Shown here piece after piece: positions 17,517-27,061 of a stretch of 64,000 nucleotides of DNA (position 1 is the stretch's first letter; the number at the start of each line of letters is the position of its first letter). Under the pieces are notes generated by a model. It was not told the origin of the DNA and did no database searches. It saw nothing but the letters and a program-made list of their open reading frames with translations. Source of the DNA: Rhodobacteraceae bacterium LMO-JJ12. GTDB taxonomy: Bacteria; Pseudomonadota; Alphaproteobacteria; Rhodobacterales; Rhodobacteraceae. The stretch spans positions 2,046,001 to 2,110,000 of the forward strand of contig JAKGBX010000001.1 in NCBI GenBank assembly GCA_021555075.1. The letters are read 5' to 3'. The position numbers and the translations under genes are program-made.

Positions 17517-18932
17517 TCAGTCGGCGTCTTCATGGGCGGCGTCATCCACGGTTGCCACGCGTGCACCGGATTTGTTGGTGGTGACCACGCCGAGGGACTT
17601 GAGTTTTCGGTGCAACGCCGAGCGTTCCATACCGACAAACTGTGCCGTTCGCGAGATATTGCCGCCAAAGCGGTTGATCTGGGTCAGCAGATACTCACGC
17701 TCGAACGCTTCACGGGCTTCGCGCAGCGGCAATGTGGCCAATACGCCCGAAAGCACGACGCGGCCCTCCTCGCTGCTGCTCTCTTCTTTTGAGGGTAGTT
17801 CCTTGGCCAGGATCTCGCCCGAGCTATCGCCAAGGATCAGCAATCGCTCGATCACGTTCCTGAGCTGGCGCACGTTTCCGGGCCAGGTCATCGTCTGCAT
17901 CAACGCCACCGCTTCATCCGAGAGCGGACGCAATGGCAGGCCCTGCGTCTGGTTGAAATCAGTGATGAAATGCTCGGCCAGAAGCGGAATATCCTCGCGG
18001 CGTTCCTCAAGCGAGGGCACGGTGATCGGGACGACGTTGAGCCGGTGATAGAGTTCTTCACGAAAGCGTCCGTCGGCGATTTCAGCCTGTAGATCACGCG
18101 AGGTTGATGAAATGACACGCAAATCGACGCGCACCTTGTCGGCACCGCCCACGCGCAGGAACTGTTGATCAACCAGAACCCGCAGGATCTTGCCTTGGGT
18201 GCCCGACGGCATGTCGGCCACCTCGTCAAAATAGATCACCCCGCCATGTGCTTCCTCCAAAAGCCCCGGTTCGACGCCACGTTCGGATGTCTCGCGGCCA
18301 AACAGCACTTCTTCCATGCGGTCCGGCTCGATCGAGGCGCAGCCGACCACGACGAAAGGCCCATCCTTGCGTGAAGAATGGGTGTGGATATAGCGCGCGG
18401 CGATTTCCTTGCCCACGCCCGACGGACCAGCCAGCAATACGCGGCCATTGGATTTCGTCACCTTGTCGAGTTGTCCCACCATCGTGCGGAAAACGGCCGA
18501 GGCGCCGATCATTTCGGCACTGGTGGTGTCTTTACGCTTGAGCTGGGTATTTTCGCGGCGCAGGCGCGATGTCTCCATTGCGCGGCGGATCACCACCAGA
18601 AGCTGATCGATATTGAAGGGCTTTTCGATGAAATCATAGGCGCCCTGCTTGATCGCGGCGACCGCGATCTCGATATTGCCATGGCCCGAAATGATCACCA
18701 CCGGCACATCCGGGTTGTCACGCTTTACCGCCTTGAGAATGTCGATTCCGTCCATCCGGCTATCCTTGAGCCAGATATCGAGAATCAGCAGAGCGGGCGG
18801 GTCGGCCTTGACGGCGCTCATCGCGTCGTCGGAATTGCCGGCCAGCCGCGTTGCATAGCCCTCGTCTTCGAGAATATCGGAAATCAATTCCCGGATGTCG
18901 CGTTCGTCATCCACGATCAGAATGTCACTCAT
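17517..18932 (-). CDS. ntrX: Nitrogen regulation response regulator NtrX
   Basis: This is a 471-residue response regulator with a receiver domain (phospho-acceptor Asp52 in LLILDIWLK), an AAA+ domain (Walker A GPSGVGKE, Walker B VIYFDEVADM) and a C-terminal Fis-type helix-turn-helix (NISRTAQFVGMERSALHRKL). It pairs with NtrY, encoded nine bases upstream. The stretch after VLFGRE, where sigma-54 activators carry GAFTGA, here reads TSERGVEPGLLEEA. The sigma-54 contact loop is therefore missing, and NtrX may act as a repressor or sigma-70 activator. The DSRMDGIDIL insert after Asp52 is typical of NtrX. Confidence 0.95.
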   Translation of the reverse strand: MSDILIVDDERDIRELISDILEDEGYATRLAGNSDDAMSAVKADPPALLILDIWLKDSRMDGIDILKAVKRDNPDVPVVIISGHGNIEIAVAAIKQGAYDFIEKPFNIDQLLVVIRRAMETSRLRRENTQLKRKDTTSAEMIGASAVFRTMVGQLDKVTKSNGRVLLAGPSGVGKEIAARYIHTHSSRKDGPFVVVGCASIEPDRMEEVLFGRETSERGVEPGLLEEAHGGVIYFDEVADMPSGTQGKILRVLVDQQFLRVGGADKVRVDLRVISSTSRDLQAEIADGRFREELYHRLNVVPITVPSLEERREDIPLLAEHFITDFNQTQGLPLRPLSDEAVALMQTMTWPGNVRQLRNVIERLLILGDSSGEILAKELPSKEESSSEEGRVVLSGVLATLPLREAREAFEREYLLTQINRFGGNISRTAQFVGMERSALHRKLKSLGVVTTNKSGARVATVDDAAHEDAD

Positions 18933-18941
18933 CGGTTTGCC

Positions 18942-21293
18942 TCACACTGCCAATTTTTCATTTTCACCACTCAAATCATTGTCTTGCGCCGGGGAAACCG
19001 GCAGCCGGATGACCGCCATGGCCCCGGCATGAGCGCACCCCTCAAATACGGGTGCATCTTCCAGAACAAGGCTCCCGCCATGTTCTTCGATAATCTTCTT
19101 GACGATCGGCAGGCCCAGCCCCGTGCCCTTGTCGCGGGTGGTCACATAAGGCTCAAACAGCTTGGCGCGGTCCTCTGGCAAGCCGATGCCGTTGTCGGCG
19201 ATGGTGATCATCGCATGATCGTTGTCGCGGCGCGTCGCGATCCGGATTTCAGGCATGTAACCTTCGGGATCATGGGTCTCGCGATAGGTCTGCGTGGCTT
19301 CTCCGGCGTTCTTGATCAGATTGGTCAGAGCCTGACTGATCATCGCGGCATCAAATTCGCCTTCCAGCAGATCCTCGGCCATATCGGCGCGAATCTTCAC
19401 GTCCGGTTGCCCGGACTTCTGCAATACCACAGAATCGCTCACCAGGTTGGTAAGGCTTTCATGGTGCCTGTCGGGTTCGGGCATACGTGCAAATTTGGAG
19501 AATTCATCAACGATACGACGCAAACCGTCGGTCTGGCGCACAATCACATCCGTCAATTCGGCCAGCTTGGCTGCTTCCGGTTCGGGCAATTCGCGTGAGA
19601 ACTTGCGCTTGATACGTTCGGCCGAAAGCTGAATCGGCGTGAGCGGATTCTTGATCTCATGCGCAATACGGCGCGCAACATCGCCCCAGGCCGCCATCCT
19701 TTGAGCGCTGACCAGATCGGTGACATCGTCAAAGGCCAGCACATATCCCTCAAGCTCTCCATCTTCTCCCATGCGGGTGGATATCCGCACCAGAAGGTTT
19801 TCCAGCCGCCCACCGCGCGACACCTTGACCTCATCCTGCACCGTATTGCCAGCGCTCTGGCGCAATGTATCAAACAGCGGGCCGAATTCGGGGACTGCCA
19901 CGCTCAGCGCCAGATTGGATTGATCCTCCTGCCAATCCATCAACCGTTCAGCCGAGCGGTTGACGAAGCTGATGCGCCCATCGGGGTCAAGCCCGACCAC
20001 CCCCGACGTCACCGAGCTTAGAACGGAATCAAACAGGCGGCGGCGGCGTTCGATCTGTTCGGTGTTGCTCAGAAGCGTTTCGCGCTGACCTTTGAGCTGA
20101 CGTGTCATCTGGTTGAAATAACGCCCGAGCATGGCGATTTCATCGTCGCCGTCTTCTTCGATCACCTGCACGTCGAGGTCGCCTGCACCGACCTGTTGCG
20201 CCGCGCCTGCCAACCTGCCGACGGGGCGCGCCAACCGCTCGGCAAACCACAGTCCAAGCCAGATCGCAGCGAGGATCAGAATCACCGCAAAGCCGAGATA
20301 AAGCAGGCCAAATTCGAAAAGCACCCTGCCCCGTTCGGATTCAAGCTGATTGTAAAGCCGCACGGTGGCCTGTGTGTCATCCAGCAGATTGAGGATCTTG
20401 CCGTCCACCTCGCGGCTGACATAGACCAGCCGATCAGGAAAATTCTCTAGCGGGACGATCGCGCGAAATTCGTTGTTGTCCCAATCCTGAATCACCGAAA
20501 TGCCGGTTTCACGCGCCTGTGCGATCTGGGCGGCCGTGGGGCGCTCGAACTCGAAAAGGTAAGAGCGTTCGCCGCGCGCGCGCAACTCGCCCGTGCCGTC
20601 AATCACATAGGCTTCGCGCATTGCCGGTTGAAACCGGCGCTGCCCCAATGTGAGCACTTCGCGAATTTCCGGATCTTGCATGATCGGCACCGCCGCGCGC
20701 GCCAAATCAATCATCCGCCCGATGGATTGCGCGCTGTCTTCAAGTGAGCTGCGGTGCTCTGCCTCATAGGCTTGGGCCGCGGAGAAAGACGATCCGACCA
20801 CCGAACGGACCCGTTCGGAAAACCAGCCTTCAAGCCCGATATTCACGGTAAGCACCGCGAATATCGCGACAGTGATCGTCGGGATAAGCGCCATGACCGT
20901 AAACACGCCGGTGAGACGCAGGTGAAGTCGCGAGCCTGCCGAGCGGGCGCGCCGCTCCGACACCATCCGCATCACCCGTTGCAACACCAGCGCCGCCACC
21001 ACCAGCACATAGACCAGATCGGCCAACATGACAAAGCGCAGCCCCTGCGAGGACGCGCCCTGTTGCAGCGGCCCCAGCACCAGATAGGTCGCAAGCACGA
21101 GGACCGGCGCCAGAAGCACCAGCCCCAGGGTGGCAATATTCTGCGCGCGGCGTTGCCTGCGCAGGCGCACCAGCCTGTTCCATGTGGAAGTTGTTGTTCG
21201 GGAGACCACCCGCCACCCTCTTGATCTTGTGCCGCGATCGCGGCTCACCGCTTCATATCGAGGACGTCTTGCGCTCTGAGGCGCATGCGCCAC
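18942..21293 (-). CDS. ntrY: Nitrogen regulation sensor histidine kinase NtrY
   Basis: This is a 783-residue membrane histidine kinase. Three or four TM helices lie between residues ~50 and 160, with another near 335-355 flanking a periplasmic sensor region. A HAMP domain (~355-410), a PAS domain (~425-530), a HisKA box with the phosphorylated His in [13 protein letters not shown] (~555) and an HATPase domain with N box NLIKNAGEA and G boxes DNGIGLPE and GTGLGLPI follow. It phosphorylates NtrX and in related bacteria also responds to nitrogen or redox state. The start at 21293 gives a rather long basic N-terminus; a downstream start is possible. It lies 15 bases after ntrC. Confidence 0.95.
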   Translation of the reverse strand: MAHAPQSARRPRYEAVSRDRGTRSRGWRVVSRTTTSTWNRLVRLRRQRRAQNIATLGLVLLAPVLVLATYLVLGPLQQGASSQGLRFVMLADLVYVLVVAALVLQRVMRMVSERRARSAGSRLHLRLTGVFTVMALIPTITVAIFAVLTVNIGLEGWFSERVRSVVGSSFSAAQAYEAEHRSSLEDSAQSIGRMIDLARAAVPIMQDPEIREVLTLGQRRFQPAMREAYVIDGTGELRARGERSYLFEFERPTAAQIAQARETGISVIQDWDNNEFRAIVPLENFPDRLVYVSREVDGKILNLLDDTQATVRLYNQLESERGRVLFEFGLLYLGFAVILILAAIWLGLWFAERLARPVGRLAGAAQQVGAGDLDVQVIEEDGDDEIAMLGRYFNQMTRQLKGQRETLLSNTEQIERRRRLFDSVLSSVTSGVVGLDPDGRISFVNRSAERLMDWQEDQSNLALSVAVPEFGPLFDTLRQSAGNTVQDEVKVSRGGRLENLLVRISTRMGEDGELEGYVLAFDDVTDLVSAQRMAAWGDVARRIAHEIKNPLTPIQLSAERIKRKFSRELPEPEAAKLAELTDVIVRQTDGLRRIVDEFSKFARMPEPDRHHESLTNLVSDSVVLQKSGQPDVKIRADMAEDLLEGEFDAAMISQALTNLIKNAGEATQTYRETHDPEGYMPEIRIATRRDNDHAMITIADNGIGLPEDRAKLFEPYVTTRDKGTGLGLPIVKKIIEEHGGSLVLEDAPVFEGCAHAGAMAVIRLPVSPAQDNDLSGENEKLAV

Positions 21294-21308
21294 TGTTCTG
21301 TTGCGGTT

Positions 21309-22676
21309 TTACATCAACTTGCGGCGACGTGTCACGCGAATATCCAGATCTGTGATTTTCTTGCGCAGCGTATTGCGGTTGATCCCCAGAAGTTCGGCAC
21401 ATTTGGCCTGATTTCCACCGGTGGCATCGAGCGCAATTTCGATCAGCGGCAGCTCAATTTCGCGCAGGATACGCCCATAGAGCCCCGGCGGCGGCAACAT
21501 GTTGTCGTGCAAATCGAAATACCGTTGCAAATGGCGCGCCACAGAAGCCGAGAGCTTGTCACCGTCCACCAGTTTTGGAGCGGCCTCATTGCCGGGCTGA
21601 TTGCCAAGCACGGCCTCGACCTCGGCGCGGGTGATGGCATCGAGACGCTGGTTCAGACCCAACCGTCGCACGGCATTCTCAAGTTGGCGCACATTGCCGG
21701 GCCAGCTGTATTTGCGCATCACGGCGATGGCTTCATCGGAAAATTGACGTTCCCCCGTCATGCCGCTTTCTTCGTCGCGTGACAGAAAATGCGCCGCTAG
21801 AAGCGGGATATCATCGACCCGCTCACGCAGGGGCGGCACATTGAGCGTTGCACCTTCCAGCCGGTAGTAGAGATCCTTGCGCAATTGCCCCGCCTCAAGC
21901 GCTTGCGCCAGGTTACGCTGGCTGGTGGCGAAGAATCGCGGTCTGATTTCGTTTTGCGCGTCGAACATGCGCACAATGTTGACTTGAAGTTCCTGCTCTA
22001 TTTCGCTGATTTCATCCAATAAAACGGTACCGCCACGCGCCAGAGACAGCAGGCGCGCCGGGCTTTCAAGATCGCGCAGATCGCCGCTGGTGACGGTCAC
22101 AAAGGGCAAGCTGCGCCGATCGGAGAGGTCATGGATTGCGCGCGCGATGAGCGATTTGCCCGTGCCACTTTCGCCCGAAATCAACACCGGGATATCGGTG
22201 TTCACCACCTGCGCCACCAGTCGGTAGAGCGCCTGCATTGCCGGAGTGCGCCCCACCAGCGGCAATTCTTCGGGACGCTCGGGGGTAGCTGGCCGTGGGT
22301 CGGGCCTGCGGCGATGCACCTCAAGCGCCTTTGCCGTGCGCTTCATCAGATCCGGCAGATCGAAAGGTTTTGGCAGATAGTCGAAGGCTTCTGCTTCGGT
22401 CGCCTTGATCGCTGTCATGATGGTATTTTGCGCCGAGATGACGATGACCGGCAGACCGGGGCGGTCTTCTGCTATTTTCGGCAGCATTTCCAAGCCGTTA
22501 CCGTCGGGCATCATCACATCGGTAATGACCGCGTCGCCCTTGCCCTCGGCGACCCACCGCATCAGGGTGGTGAGGCTGGATGTGGCGTGCACTTTGCAGC
22601 CTGCGCGGGTCAACGCCTGTGTCAACACCGTGCGGATCGTGCGGTCATCATCGGCGACGAGAACAGTGCCATCCAT
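21309..22676 (-). CDS. ntrC: Nitrogen regulation response regulator NtrC
   Basis: This is a 455-residue response regulator with receiver domain (Asp53 in [11 protein letters not shown]), AAA+ domain (Walker [14 protein letters not shown], Walker [11 protein letters not shown]) and C-terminal Fis-type HTH ([18 protein letters not shown]). The segment between the alpha helix after [11 protein letters not shown] and Walker B is short and has no GAFTGA loop. This matches Rhodobacter capsulatus NtrC, which is known to activate the sigma-70 holoenzyme rather than sigma-54. It should be phosphorylated by NtrB, encoded three bases upstream. Confidence 0.96.
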   Translation of the reverse strand: MDGTVLVADDDRTIRTVLTQALTRAGCKVHATSSLTTLMRWVAEGKGDAVITDVMMPDGNGLEMLPKIAEDRPGLPVIVISAQNTIMTAIKATEAEAFDYLPKPFDLPDLMKRTAKALEVHRRRPDPRPATPERPEELPLVGRTPAMQALYRLVAQVVNTDIPVLISGESGTGKSLIARAIHDLSDRRSLPFVTVTSGDLRDLESPARLLSLARGGTVLLDEISEIEQELQVNIVRMFDAQNEIRPRFFATSQRNLAQALEAGQLRKDLYYRLEGATLNVPPLRERVDDIPLLAAHFLSRDEESGMTGERQFSDEAIAVMRKYSWPGNVRQLENAVRRLGLNQRLDAITRAEVEAVLGNQPGNEAAPKLVDGDKLSASVARHLQRYFDLHDNMLPPPGLYGRILREIELPLIEIALDATGGNQAKCAELLGINRNTLRKKITDLDIRVTRRRKLM

Positions 22677-22679
22677 GGT

Positions 22680-23750
22680 TTATTCCTTTGCTTCTTTTGG
22701 GGCCAACGGCAGGGAAATGCGAAATACGGTGTGCCCGGGAGCCGATTCGACAGCTATCCAGCCGCCATGGTCAGAGATAATCTTGGCAGTCAGCGCGAGG
22801 CCTAATCCGGTGCCGTTTTCGCGCCCTGACACGAACGGATCGAAAACGTCGCCCGCGATCTCGGGCGGCAGCCCCGGACCATCGTCAATGACCTCAATTT
22901 GCAGCGGCAGGTTTTCACCCGCCCCAGATGCGCGGCGCAGCCGGAACGAATGTTCAAAATAGGTGTGCAATCGGATGGTGCCACCTTCGCGACCGGCAGC
23001 TTCAGAGGCATTCTTGAGCAGATTCTGCATAACCTGCAAAAGCTGGTCCGGATCGCCCAGGGCCGGTGGAAGCGAGGGGTCATAATCCTCGATGATCTTC
23101 ATATGCGCCCCGAAACCAAGCAGCGCCGAGCGGCGCGCACGATCAAGCATGTCGTGAATATTGACGGCACGAAGATCGGGGGGGGAAAGATTTCCGAACT
23201 GTTCAACCTGCGAAAGAAGTTTCACGATTCGTCGGGTTTCGCTTACGATTAAATCGGTGAGCTCAATATCTTGCGGGTCAATGCTCATGCTTAGGAGCTG
23301 TGCGGCGCCGGTGATCCCGGCGAGCGGGTTCTTGATTTCATGGGCCAGCATTTCCGCCATCCCGATGGCCGATTTGGCCGCCGATTTGACCGAATAGGAT
23401 TGCGTCATCCGCCCGGCCAGTTCGCGTGGGGAAATCAGAACCAGCATTTGTCCGGGCATGCCCTGCATCGGCGCGATTTGCAGGTTGCATAGCAACGGTT
23501 TACGACCGCCTATGCCAACATCGACATCGTTGACAAAAAGCTCGGAAGTGTTGGTGCGGGCGCGCAGGAAGGCTTCTTCCAAGGGCGCATCTATCTTCAA
23601 TCGGTCAAACACCTTTTGACCACGAATTGCCTTGGCCGAGGTGAGCAGGAAGCTTTCGCCTGCCGGGTTGATATCGAGGATGCAATTATTGCCGTCGACC
23701 AGAACCGCAGGCACGGGGAGTGACGCCCAGATGGCGGGGTGTTCGTTCAT
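22680..23750 (-). CDS. ntrB: Nitrogen regulation sensor histidine kinase NtrB
   Basis: This is a 356-residue soluble histidine kinase/phosphatase that controls NtrC in response to PII. A PAS-like sensor domain spans about residues 5-110. The phosphorylated histidine is in [19 protein letters not shown] (~135). The ATPase domain has N box [11 protein letters not shown]1 [10 protein letters not shown] and G2 [12 protein letters not shown]. The start codon at 23750 overlaps the dusB stop by four bases (ATGA), so translation is coupled to dusB. This is the classic nifR3-ntrB-ntrC order. Confidence 0.96.
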   Translation of the reverse strand: MNEHPAIWASLPVPAVLVDGNNCILDINPAGESFLLTSAKAIRGQKVFDRLKIDAPLEEAFLRARTNTSELFVNDVDVGIGGRKPLLCNLQIAPMQGMPGQMLVLISPRELAGRMTQSYSVKSAAKSAIGMAEMLAHEIKNPLAGITGAAQLLSMSIDPQDIELTDLIVSETRRIVKLLSQVEQFGNLSPPDLRAVNIHDMLDRARRSALLGFGAHMKIIEDYDPSLPPALGDPDQLLQVMQNLLKNASEAAGREGGTIRLHTYFEHSFRLRRASGAGENLPLQIEVIDDGPGLPPEIAGDVFDPFVSGRENGTGLGLALTAKIISDHGGWIAVESAPGHTVFRISLPLAPKEAKE

Positions 23751-24730
23751 GCTGCCGCCTCGCTTTGCCGTTGCATGGCGATGGGGATCAGACGCAGCAC
23801 CTGGGACGGCTCGCGCGTGGTCAGCACCTCGCGACGCAGAGCTGCGGGAACGGCACAGTGGTCCATATACCATCCCAGATGCTTGCGCGCGACACGGGTG
23901 CCCAGAGGATTCCCGTAGAAGGTTAGCATTGCTTCATAATGTTCTGTTATCAAATCGATTAATCCACTTCCTGTGGGGATGGTCGGAATTGGTGCGCCAT
24001 GGTTTTCATGCGCCACCTGCGCCAGCAGCCAAGGGCGGCCCTGGGCGCCGCGCCCGATCATCACGCCATCCGCGCCTGATTGTGCCATGGCGGCGCGCGC
24101 ATCCGCAGCCGAGCAGATATCGCCATTGGCCAGCACCGGAATCGAGACCGCCTGTTTCACGGCCCGGATCGCCGCCCAATCGGCGCGTCCTTTATAGAAC
24201 TGACAGCGCGTGCGCCCGTGAATCACCAGCCGCGAGATGCCCGCCGCTTCGGCACGCGCGGCCAGATCCGGCGCGTTGAGCGTATCCGTGTCCCAACCAA
24301 GCCGGGTTTTCAGCGTGACCGGCACAGTGACCGCGCCGACCACGGCCTCGATCAGGCGCAGCGCATGGTCGGGGTCGCGCATCAGCGCCGAGCCCGACAT
24401 ACCGCCCGTGACCTTCTTGGCCGGGCACCCCATGTTGATGTCAATCACGCGGGCCCCCATGTCGGCCACACGGCGCGCCGCTTCGGCCATCGAATGCGCT
24501 TCGCGGCCCGCAATCTGCACGGCGGTGTTTTCCACCCCTGCCCCGAGTTCGGCTTTTTCGGCGCTGCCGGGGCGCGCGGTGAGGAATTCTCCGGATGCGA
24601 TCATCTCGGATACCACAAGCCCGGCGCCAAAACGGCTGACCAATTGCCGGAAGGGCAGATCAGTGATCCCGGCCATCGGCGCGAGCGCCACGGGAGGGTC
24701 AAGCAATAGGGTTTGCCGGGACTCGATCAA
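23747..24730 (-). CDS. dusB: tRNA-dihydrouridine synthase DusB (NifR3)
   Basis: This is a 327-residue flavoenzyme that reduces uridine to dihydrouridine in tRNA using NADPH and FMN. The TIM-barrel starts with [16 protein letters not shown]. The catalytic cysteine is in [10 protein letters not shown] (~100), and the FMN phosphate-binding loop is [17 protein letters not shown] (~222-238). It is the first gene of the ntr cluster. A weak NtrC-like dyad sits in the divergent intergenic region to ispDF. Confidence 0.96.
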   Translation of the reverse strand: MIESRQTLLLDPPVALAPMAGITDLPFRQLVSRFGAGLVVSEMIASGEFLTARPGSAEKAELGAGVENTAVQIAGREAHSMAEAARRVADMGARVIDINMGCPAKKVTGGMSGSALMRDPDHALRLIEAVVGAVTVPVTLKTRLGWDTDTLNAPDLAARAEAAGISRLVIHGRTRCQFYKGRADWAAIRAVKQAVSIPVLANGDICSAADARAAMAQSGADGVMIGRGAQGRPWLLAQVAHENHGAPIPTIPTGSGLIDLITEHYEAMLTFYGNPLGTRVARKHLGWYMDHCAVPAALRREVLTTREPSQVLRLIPIAMQRQSEAAA

Positions 24731-24823
24731 AACGCTTAATCCTTGTGCATTTGTTTCCGGCTAGGGCCATGCGCGGTAAATCGCAATGAATTATAGGCAG
24801 ATTTCGATGGTGCCGGAAGGGAG

Positions 24824-24840
24824 TGCCTAATTTTTGTGCA
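24824..24840. promoter_or_regulatory. Weak NtrC-like dyad between dusB and ispDF
   Basis: TGC and GCA half-sites are separated by 11 bases (TGC at 24824, GCA at 24838), the core spacing of enteric NtrC sites (TGCACY-N5-RGTGCA). The right half (TGTGCA) is good and the left (TGCCTA) is poor. It lies about 94 bases upstream of the dusB-ntrBC start. Chance occurrence is quite possible. Confidence 0.2.
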
Positions 24841-24899
24841 GTTCACACCGGGAAATGGCGGATTGCTCCGCTCCGGGCTTGTCCTTATTGATCGTTACC

Positions 24900-26039
24900 A
24901 TGAGCCAAACTGCTGCCATCATTGTTGCCGCCGGCCGCGGCACACGCGCCGGACCGGGTGCGCCTAAACAATGGCGCGCGTTGGCGGGGCGACGAGTGAT
25001 CGACTGGACGGTTGAGGCCTTCCTGCAAGCGCCGGGAATCGACCGGGTGATGCTGGTCTTGCCTGCTGGAGATGATGGTGCCTATGCCCCACCCGAAGGT
25101 GTTGAGACGTGCCAAGGCGGCGCGACGCGGGCGGATTCGGTCAAGGCCGGGCTTTTGGCGTTGGGCACTGCAGACAAGGTGTTGATCCATGATGTGGCGC
25201 GCCCTTGCGTGCCCCAAGCGGTGATCGAGGCGGTATTAACTGCATTGCAGGACGCTCCCGGCGCAGCCCCGGCCCTGCCCGTAACCGATGCATTATGGCG
25301 GGGCGAAAACGGCAAGGTTGCCGGAACCCAATCGCGCGCCGGGCTTTTGCGCGCTCAGACACCGCAGGGATTTCGTTTTGCCGCGATCCGCGCTGCGCAT
25401 GATGCGTTTGCGGGTGAAGCGGCGGATGATGTCGAGGTGGCGCGCGCGGCAGGGCTTGAGGTGCGTATCGTTCCGGGGCATGAGGACAACCTCAAGATCA
25501 CCCATGCGCAGGATTTTGCGCGCGCGGAACAGATACTGCAACAAAACCAGGGGCGTAGAATGGATATCCGGCTTGGTAATGGCTTTGACGTACACCGTTT
25601 TGGGCCGGGCGATCATGTCTGGCTCTGTGGTGTGAAACTGCCGCATGAGCGCGCGCTGCAAGGTCATTCCGATGCCGATGTCGGGCTACATGCGGTCAGC
25701 GATGCGATCTATGGGGCGATGGCCGAAGGGGATATCGGGCGGCATTTCCCGCCCAGCGATCCACAGTGGAAGGGCACCGAGAGCCATGTCTTTCTGGCCC
25801 ATGCCGCTGCGCTAGCGCGCCAGAAGGGGTTCGAGATCGGCAATGTCGATTGCACCCTGATTTGCGAACGCCCCAAGATTGGCCCGCATGCGCAAGCGAT
25901 GCAGACACGCATGGCCGAGATTCTCGGGCTTGCGCCCGAGCGGGTCTCGATCAAGGCGACAACTTCGGAAAGGCTGGGCTTTACCGGGCGCGAGGAAGGC
26001 ATTGCCGCCCTGGCCACAGCTACATTGGTGAAATCATGA
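24900..26039 (+). CDS. ispDF: Bifunctional IspD/IspF of the MEP pathway
   Basis: This is a 379-residue fusion of two isoprenoid-precursor enzymes. Residues 1-~220 are 2-C-methyl-D-erythritol 4-phosphate cytidylyltransferase (CTP loop [27 protein letters not shown]). Residues 221-379 are 2-C-methyl-D-erythritol 2,4-cyclodiphosphate synthase, starting at an internal ATG (25560), with the metal ligands in GNGFDVHRF and [12 protein letters not shown]. IspE, which acts between them, is not in the window. The fusion is common in alphaproteobacteria. The stop overlaps the pgpA start. Confidence 0.97.
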   Translation: MSQTAAIIVAAGRGTRAGPGAPKQWRALAGRRVIDWTVEAFLQAPGIDRVMLVLPAGDDGAYAPPEGVETCQGGATRADSVKAGLLALGTADKVLIHDVARPCVPQAVIEAVLTALQDAPGAAPALPVTDALWRGENGKVAGTQSRAGLLRAQTPQGFRFAAIRAAHDAFAGEAADDVEVARAAGLEVRIVPGHEDNLKITHAQDFARAEQILQQNQGRRMDIRLGNGFDVHRFGPGDHVWLCGVKLPHERALQGHSDADVGLHAVSDAIYGAMAEGDIGRHFPPSDPQWKGTESHVFLAHAAALARQKGFEIGNVDCTLICERPKIGPHAQAMQTRMAEILGLAPERVSIKATTSERLGFTGREEGIAALATATLVKS

Positions 26040-26527
26040 GCCGCATAATCGCAACCTTCTTTTTCGTCGGCTATATCAAACCGTTTTCCGGCACCTGGGG
26101 CTCTGCCGCCGCGCTGCCCGTTGCGTGGCTGCTTTACGCATTGGGCGGCTGGGTGCTTGTGGCGCTGATGGTGCCGGTGGTGTTTGGCCTTGGCTGGTGG
26201 GCTACAGCGGACATGACCCGTGGCAAGACCGACCACGACCCTTCCGAAATCGTGATCGACGAGGTGGCAGGCCAGTGGCTGGCACTTGTGCCGGTGATGA
26301 TCGGGGCAAGCCATGCGGGGGCCGATGTGCTGGCGCTCTGGCCTGGCTGGGTCGTGGCGTTTGTGGCGTTTCGCTTTTTTGACATCTTGAAACCCGGACC
26401 GATTGGCTGGGCAGATCGCCAGCACGGGCCGCTGGGCGTGATGCTGGACGATATATTCGCCGGCATCGCCGCCGCCCTTACCGTGGGCTTGGCGGCTTAT
26501 GTCTCGCATGGCATGCTTGGGGCATGA
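26036..26527 (+). CDS. pgpA: Phosphatidylglycerophosphatase A
   Basis: This is a 163-residue membrane enzyme that dephosphorylates phosphatidylglycerol phosphate to phosphatidylglycerol. Family signatures are the N-terminal PFSGTWGS, the acidic metal site [14 protein letters not shown] (~80-93) and [12 protein letters not shown] followed by [11 protein letters not shown]. Four hydrophobic segments are visible. It overlaps both neighbours by four bases (ATGA), so ispDF-pgpA-cinA is a tight operon. Confidence 0.95.
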   Translation: MSRIIATFFFVGYIKPFSGTWGSAAALPVAWLLYALGGWVLVALMVPVVFGLGWWATADMTRGKTDHDPSEIVIDEVAGQWLALVPVMIGASHAGADVLALWPGWVVAFVAFRFFDILKPGPIGWADRQHGPLGVMLDDIFAGIAAALTVGLAAYVSHGMLGA

Positions 26528-26991
26528 GCGCAGAACATATTCTGGAGAAAGCCCGTGCGGCGGGCGTGAGAGTTGCCACAGCAGAAAGCTGCACCGGCGG
26601 TATGGTGGCGGCTGCCCTCACGGATGTGGCCGGGTCGTCGGATGTATTTGAGCGCGGCTTTGTTACTTACTCCAACCTCGCCAAGGAAGAGATGCTGGGC
26701 GTCAGCCGCGTCACGCTTGATCGCTTTGGCGCAGTCAGCGAAGAGGTGGCACGTGAGATGGTCGATGGCGCATTGGCGCATTCCCATGCGCAACTGGCCG
26801 TTTCGATCACCGGCATCGCGGGCCCCGGCGGCTCAGAATTCAAACCCGAGGGTCTGGTCTGTTTCGGGCTGGCGCGTGATGGGCGCGTGACCGACACGGA
26901 AACCCGCGAGTTCGGGCCGCGCGGACGCGATTGGGTGCGCTGTGCCGCACGCGATCACGCCTTGTTTCTGCTGCTTTCGGCGCTGTCCTGA
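26524..26991 (+). CDS. CinA-family nicotinamide-nucleotide amidase
   Basis: This is a 155-residue stand-alone CinA C-terminal (PncC) domain. It deamidates nicotinamide mononucleotide to nicotinate mononucleotide in pyridine nucleotide salvage. Motifs are [21 protein letters not shown] (catalytic Ser region, ~19-39), [12 protein letters not shown] and [11 protein letters not shown] (~97-107). The N-terminal MoaB-like domain of full-length CinA is absent, as in many proteobacteria. Its stop codon sits inside a GC-rich hairpin. Confidence 0.93.
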   Translation: MSAEHILEKARAAGVRVATAESCTGGMVAAALTDVAGSSDVFERGFVTYSNLAKEEMLGVSRVTLDRFGAVSEEVAREMVDGALAHSHAQLAVSITGIAGPGGSEFKPEGLVCFGLARDGRVTDTETREFGPRGRDWVRCAARDHALFLLLSALS

Positions 26992-27061
26992 CAGCGCCAG
27001 ATTTCTCGTCATGACACACGCATGACGAGAAATGCCAAACGGGCCCGGGATAGGCCCGTTT
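26979..27061. terminator. Triple-hairpin bidirectional terminator region
   Basis: Three hairpins separate the convergent cinA (+) and MmgE/PrpD (-) genes. The first is GGCGCTGTC (26979-26987) with GACAGCGCC (26990-26998), spanning the cinA stop. The second is a perfect 13-bp stem, ATTTCTCGTCATG (27001-27013) with CATGACGAGAAAT (27021-27033). The third is AAACGGGCC (27037-27045) with GGCCCGTTT (27053-27061). The second and third have A- and T-flanks suited to termination in both directions. Confidence 0.7.

Noticed and set aside
16426-18048. 540-codon plus-strand open frame
   Set aside because: It is antisense to ntrX and the phosphotransferase gene, both of which have clear domain motifs. 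The product shows no family signature.
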